A stretch of 34,052 bases of DNA, taken from contig CAZCUQ010000007.1 in the NCBI GenBank assembly GCA_964501705.1, forward strand, positions 1-34,052, in the 5' to 3' direction. This stretch comes from RGIG4694 sp964501705. GTDB lineage: Bacteria; Bacillota; Clostridia; Oscillospirales; Ruminococcaceae. Below are positions 31,600 through 34,052 of the stretch, piece after piece. A model generated the notes under the pieces. The model had not been told where the DNA came from. It worked only from the letters and a program-made list of their open reading frames with translations, and did no database searches. Position numbers and translations under genes: made by a program. The first letter of the stretch is position 1. The number at the start of each line of letters is the position of its first letter.

Positions 31600-33903
31600 T
31601 CATTTGAAATAAGCTTTTTCAAAATCGCTGATATTCATCGGCTTTGCGAAATAATAGCCCTGGAAAATGTCACAGCCCGCGTTCGTGAGAAAATCGACCT
31701 GTTCGCTTGTTTCCACGCCCTCGGTGATGACCTCCATGCCGAGCTGCTTTGAAAGGGAGATTATCGTATTGATAATGGCATTGGTTCTCTCCTTGTTTGA
31801 ATTTTCGGAGCGGCGCAAAAATCCCATGTCGATCTTCAGCGTATCCACGTTGATATCCTTAAGCATATTGAGAGACGAATACCCGCTGCCGAAATCATCC
31901 ATTTCCACCGCGAAGCCGAAGCTTCTCAGCCTGTCGATAAGAGAAAGCTGTTTCTTCAGATCGGACATGATGGCTGTTTCGGTTATTTCGAGACGGAGAT
32001 TTTTCGGACTTATTTCATATTTGTCGACAAGCTCCGTAAAGGTGCCGTAGATATCGGTGAAATAAAAGTCCCTGGGGGAAATATTCACCGAGATATGGAA
32101 TTTATCCCGTCCCTCGCGTTTCCAGCAGTTCAGCTGTTTGCAGGCAAGCTCCCAGACGTATCTGTCCATTCCCGCGATAAGTCCCGTTCTTTCAAACACG
32201 CCGATAAACTCATCGGGAGGTATGATACCGTGTTCGGGGTGTATCCAGCGGACAAGAGCCTCCGCGCCGAGAGTTTCTCCGCCGACCGATATCTGCGGCT
32301 GAAGAAAGATATTGAACTGACCTCCTTCGATAGCCTTGTCGAAATCAGCCGTTATTTGCTGCTCGCGTATGCGTATTTCGCGGAGCTTTTCGTTGTAATG
32401 CGCGATCACCTCGGCATAGCTGTCTTTTATGGAACGAAGAGCCATATTTGCGCGGTCAATGGCGATGGAAACATCCATGGAGGTATTCTTGATAACGTAT
32501 ACGCCCGAATGTATGCGGACCTGATAGCTGTTCGTGCTGATACAGCCCGACAGACGTTCTGTTTCGTTTATCAGAAGCTCGTCGGTATAACGCTTTGTCG
32601 GCATAAATATACAGTATCGGTCTGAGTTTATTCTTCCGTAGACAGTATCCTCCTTTGCAAGGCGCCGTATCGTTTCGGCGATGGCAATAAGTACCTCATC
32701 GCCCTTTTCAACGCCGAACATATCGTTTATCAGCTTAAAGTCGCGCACATCGGTGGTTATAATGCAGTATTCGCCGCTTTTGGCGTTTTTAAGGCGTTCG
32801 GAAACTTTTTCCATGAAATATTTCTTGTTGTAAAGCCCCGTTAATTCATCGTGAGTTGCCTGATAGCGTTCTTCCCGCATTTTTTTGACCTGTTTTGTTT
32901 CATCGGTCATAAGGAAGAAATTTCCGATGTAATTTCCCTTTTTGTCGAAAAGCTTTTTGAATTGAGTGTTGAAGTGATAATCCGTTCCTCTTACGGAGTG
33001 AGTCGATCTCCAGGAAAAATCATCGACCTCGCTCTGAGGATGTCCTTTCAGCCAGCGGCGAAAGCCATCGTTTATTTTATCATATCCGTCCTTGCCACCA
33101 ACGCCGAACAGCTTGAGCGCGGATTCGTTCGCGAATACGCATTTTCCGTCGATATCGAAGCAGGTGAGGAATCCCTCCGTATTTTTTGCGACAAAGGTAA
33201 GAAGTCTGTCGATAAGGCTTTTCGGGGTATAAAGGACAGAATAGTAAAATATGACAAGAGCAAGAACGGAATAAAAGCAAAGCGACCAGTCCACGTAAAA
33301 TTCACATATGTATTTCATAATATTCACGCCCGTTATAAGAAGCATGATGATAAGTACGGATATTACGCGGAAACGGTACAGTCGCGGTGTTGTGAGCGCA
33401 CGGTAAACAAGAGCGGCGGCTCCAAGCGACGCGGAAAAAACAATGAAGATACTGTGAACAGGAAACCAGTCTCCGACAGTATCGGGTACGAGAAGAACGT
33501 TTTGGAATCTGTCGGTTATTTCTCTGCACACAAAAACGGAATGCGTGAAAAAATTAGCGATAAACGCGATATTGTCGGCGGCGGCAAATATAATGAGAGC
33601 AAGCCTGAAACGCTTATAGAATTTGTCAAAGCGCGGAAGATGAGAATGATCCACACAGTACTCAAGCATGGAAATAACAAGACAGTCGCTCAGGCAAAAA
33701 TAAACCGTGTAGAAGAAAAATGACAGACTTGCGCTCCGCGCAGTCATTCCCGCCGCGTAAGCAAGCAGCAAAGCGGCTCCGAATGCAAGAAGATCTCTGA
33801 TTATTTTTCCCTGCGGCGATTTATTTCTTTTTGTTTCGATAATGCTTCCCGCAGTCATCATAAGAGCGATAACAGCAAGAAGCGGAGGATACAGATGCAG
33901 CAA
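31600..33903 (-). CDS. Membrane PAS-GGDEF(degenerate)-EAL protein, probable c-di-GMP phosphodiesterase
   Basis: The 767 residues contain about seven membrane helices (~5-225), a PAS-like domain (~230-335), a GGDEF domain (~350-505) and an EAL domain (~515-767). The cyclase active site is degenerate: RINSDRY at 424-430 replaces R-x-GGDEF. The EAL domain keeps its catalytic residues: EAL (548-550), Asn608, Glu639, Asp669-Asp670, Lys690, Glu728 and QGYYFAKP. So it should break down c-di-GMP, with the GGDEF part perhaps sensing GTP. Start is TTG at 33903, 6 nt after GGAGGG. The promoter at 34004-34032 puts the first base of the mRNA at the start of structured element B (33920-33998). Confidence 0.92.
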   Translation of the reverse strand: MLHLYPPLLAVIALMMTAGSIIETKRNKSPQGKIIRDLLAFGAALLLAYAAGMTARSASLSFFFYTVYFCLSDCLVISMLEYCVDHSHLPRFDKFYKRFRLALIIFAAADNIAFIANFFTHSVFVCREITDRFQNVLLVPDTVGDWFPVHSIFIVFSASLGAAALVYRALTTPRLYRFRVISVLIIMLLITGVNIMKYICEFYVDWSLCFYSVLALVIFYYSVLYTPKSLIDRLLTFVAKNTEGFLTCFDIDGKCVFANESALKLFGVGGKDGYDKINDGFRRWLKGHPQSEVDDFSWRSTHSVRGTDYHFNTQFKKLFDKKGNYIGNFFLMTDETKQVKKMREERYQATHDELTGLYNKKYFMEKVSERLKNAKSGEYCIITTDVRDFKLINDMFGVEKGDEVLIAIAETIRRLAKEDTVYGRINSDRYCIFMPTKRYTDELLINETERLSGCISTNSYQVRIHSGVYVIKNTSMDVSIAIDRANMALRSIKDSYAEVIAHYNEKLREIRIREQQITADFDKAIEGGQFNIFLQPQISVGGETLGAEALVRWIHPEHGIIPPDEFIGVFERTGLIAGMDRYVWELACKQLNCWKREGRDKFHISVNISPRDFYFTDIYGTFTELVDKYEISPKNLRLEITETAIMSDLKKQLSLIDRLRSFGFAVEMDDFGSGYSSLNMLKDINVDTLKIDMGFLRRSENSNKERTNAIINTIISLSKQLGMEVITEGVETSEQVDFLTNAGCDIFQGYYFAKPMNISDFEKAYFK

Positions 33904-33919
33904 ATAAATCCCTCCTTAT

Positions 33920-33998
33920 TAAATCTCCTCCGAAACAGCGCACGACTGCTAACGGAAACCTTTGCCATCAGCCGCACTCCGTTTTCCGGGGAGGTCTG
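33920..33998. repeat. Structured 79-nt element, copy B, 5' leader of the EAL gene
   Basis: It aligns end to end with 23784-23861. The closing helix ATCTCCTC / GGGGAGGT (33923-33930 with 33988-33995) differs from copy A by a compensatory T-A to C-G change and a C-G to T-G change, so pairing is kept. GAAA / TTTC continues it, and inside are CAG / CTG and ACGGA / TCCGT hairpins. On minus it spans from the predicted transcription start to within 4 nt of the ribosome site of the EAL gene. Confidence 0.7.
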
Positions 33999-34003
33999 TT
34001 CAA

Positions 34004-34032
34004 AATATATAAAAATCGGAATAATATTTCAA
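34004..34032 (-). promoter_or_regulatory. Sigma-A promoter of the EAL gene
   Basis: TTGAAA (34027-34032), a 17-bp spacer and TATATT (34004-34009) on minus. Start of transcription is expected near 33997, the edge of element B. Confidence 0.8.
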
Positions 34033-34052
34033 TTGTTTATATAATGATAACA

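Noticed and set aside
32851..33723. A 290-codon open frame on plus
   Set aside because: Antisense to the EAL gene, whose domains and catalytic residues are certain; no ribosome site or known motif on plus.
33920..33998. Classical c-di-GMP-I (GEMM) riboswitch
   Set aside because: The conserved GGCAAACC and GGGACGCAAAGCC core and the tetraloop/receptor layout are missing on either strand.

Overview
The window looks like chromosome of an anaerobic, spore-forming-lineage Clostridium-class Firmicute (Bacillota). SpoIIE, a complete clostridial-order Rnf operon (C-D-G-E-A-B), a T-box riboswitch, a DUF4321 protein, ZapA next to a U32 peptidase, strong AGGAGG ribosome sites and sigma-A promoters with exact 17-bp spacers all point there. 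The style (moderate GC, TTG/GTG starts, many Glu/Thr tails) resembles Ruminococcaceae/Oscillospiraceae, but that is an impression and I would not name a genus. No phage, transposase, CRISPR array or rRNA was seen.

Layout. 198-2540: spoIIE (minus). 2541-2906: gap with two hairpins sharing a 10-nt loop, plus a terminator. 2907-4579: a two-gene SUF-like Fe-S assembly system (SufB/D-like scaffold and SufC ATPase) behind a perfect palindrome. 4671-5996: a membrane protein built like a Sec11/SipW signal peptidase but without the catalytic serine and histidine. 6167-8132: promoter, isoleucine-type T-box, ilvA, ridA, bidirectional terminator. 8131-15904 (minus): a cluster reading zapA, U32 peptidase, HD-GYP phosphodiesterase, DUF4321 protein, HAD hydrolase, class B PBP. 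16212-18350: rnr (minus), divergent from rodA and galK (plus, 18594-21010). 21046-21119: tRNA-Arg(ACG), minus. 21270-22355: an unrecognised solenoid-repeat protein with a strange leader. 22777-23559: radC (plus). 23867-30851 (minus): apbE, NusG-II protein, Gx membrane protein, rnfC, D, G, E, A, B. 30852-31600: an 85-residue orphan and a strong hairpin. 31600-33903: a PAS-GGDEF-EAL protein (minus) behind a structured leader.

How genes work together. IlvA makes 2-oxobutanoate through a reactive enamine/imine that RidA hydrolyses; the T-box reads AUC, so charged tRNA-Ile should shut both off. ApbE attaches FMN to RnfD and RnfG, so the Rnf operon carries its own cofactor-loading enzyme. RodA and the class B PBP are the usual polymerase/transpeptidase pair of elongation, here encoded at two loci. 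Two c-di-GMP phosphodiesterases (HD-GYP and EAL) are present; the GGDEF domain of the second is degenerate.

The strongest leads for something undescribed are (a) a roughly 78-nt structured element present twice (23784-23861 and 33920-33998), with a compensatory base-pair change, one copy forming the 5' leader of the EAL phosphodiesterase mRNA; (b) the two hairpins at 2715-2816 with identical loops; (c) the solenoid-repeat protein whose reading frame continues upstream through a conserved-looking basic module with no normal start codon; and (d) the signal-peptidase-like protein without a catalytic dyad.
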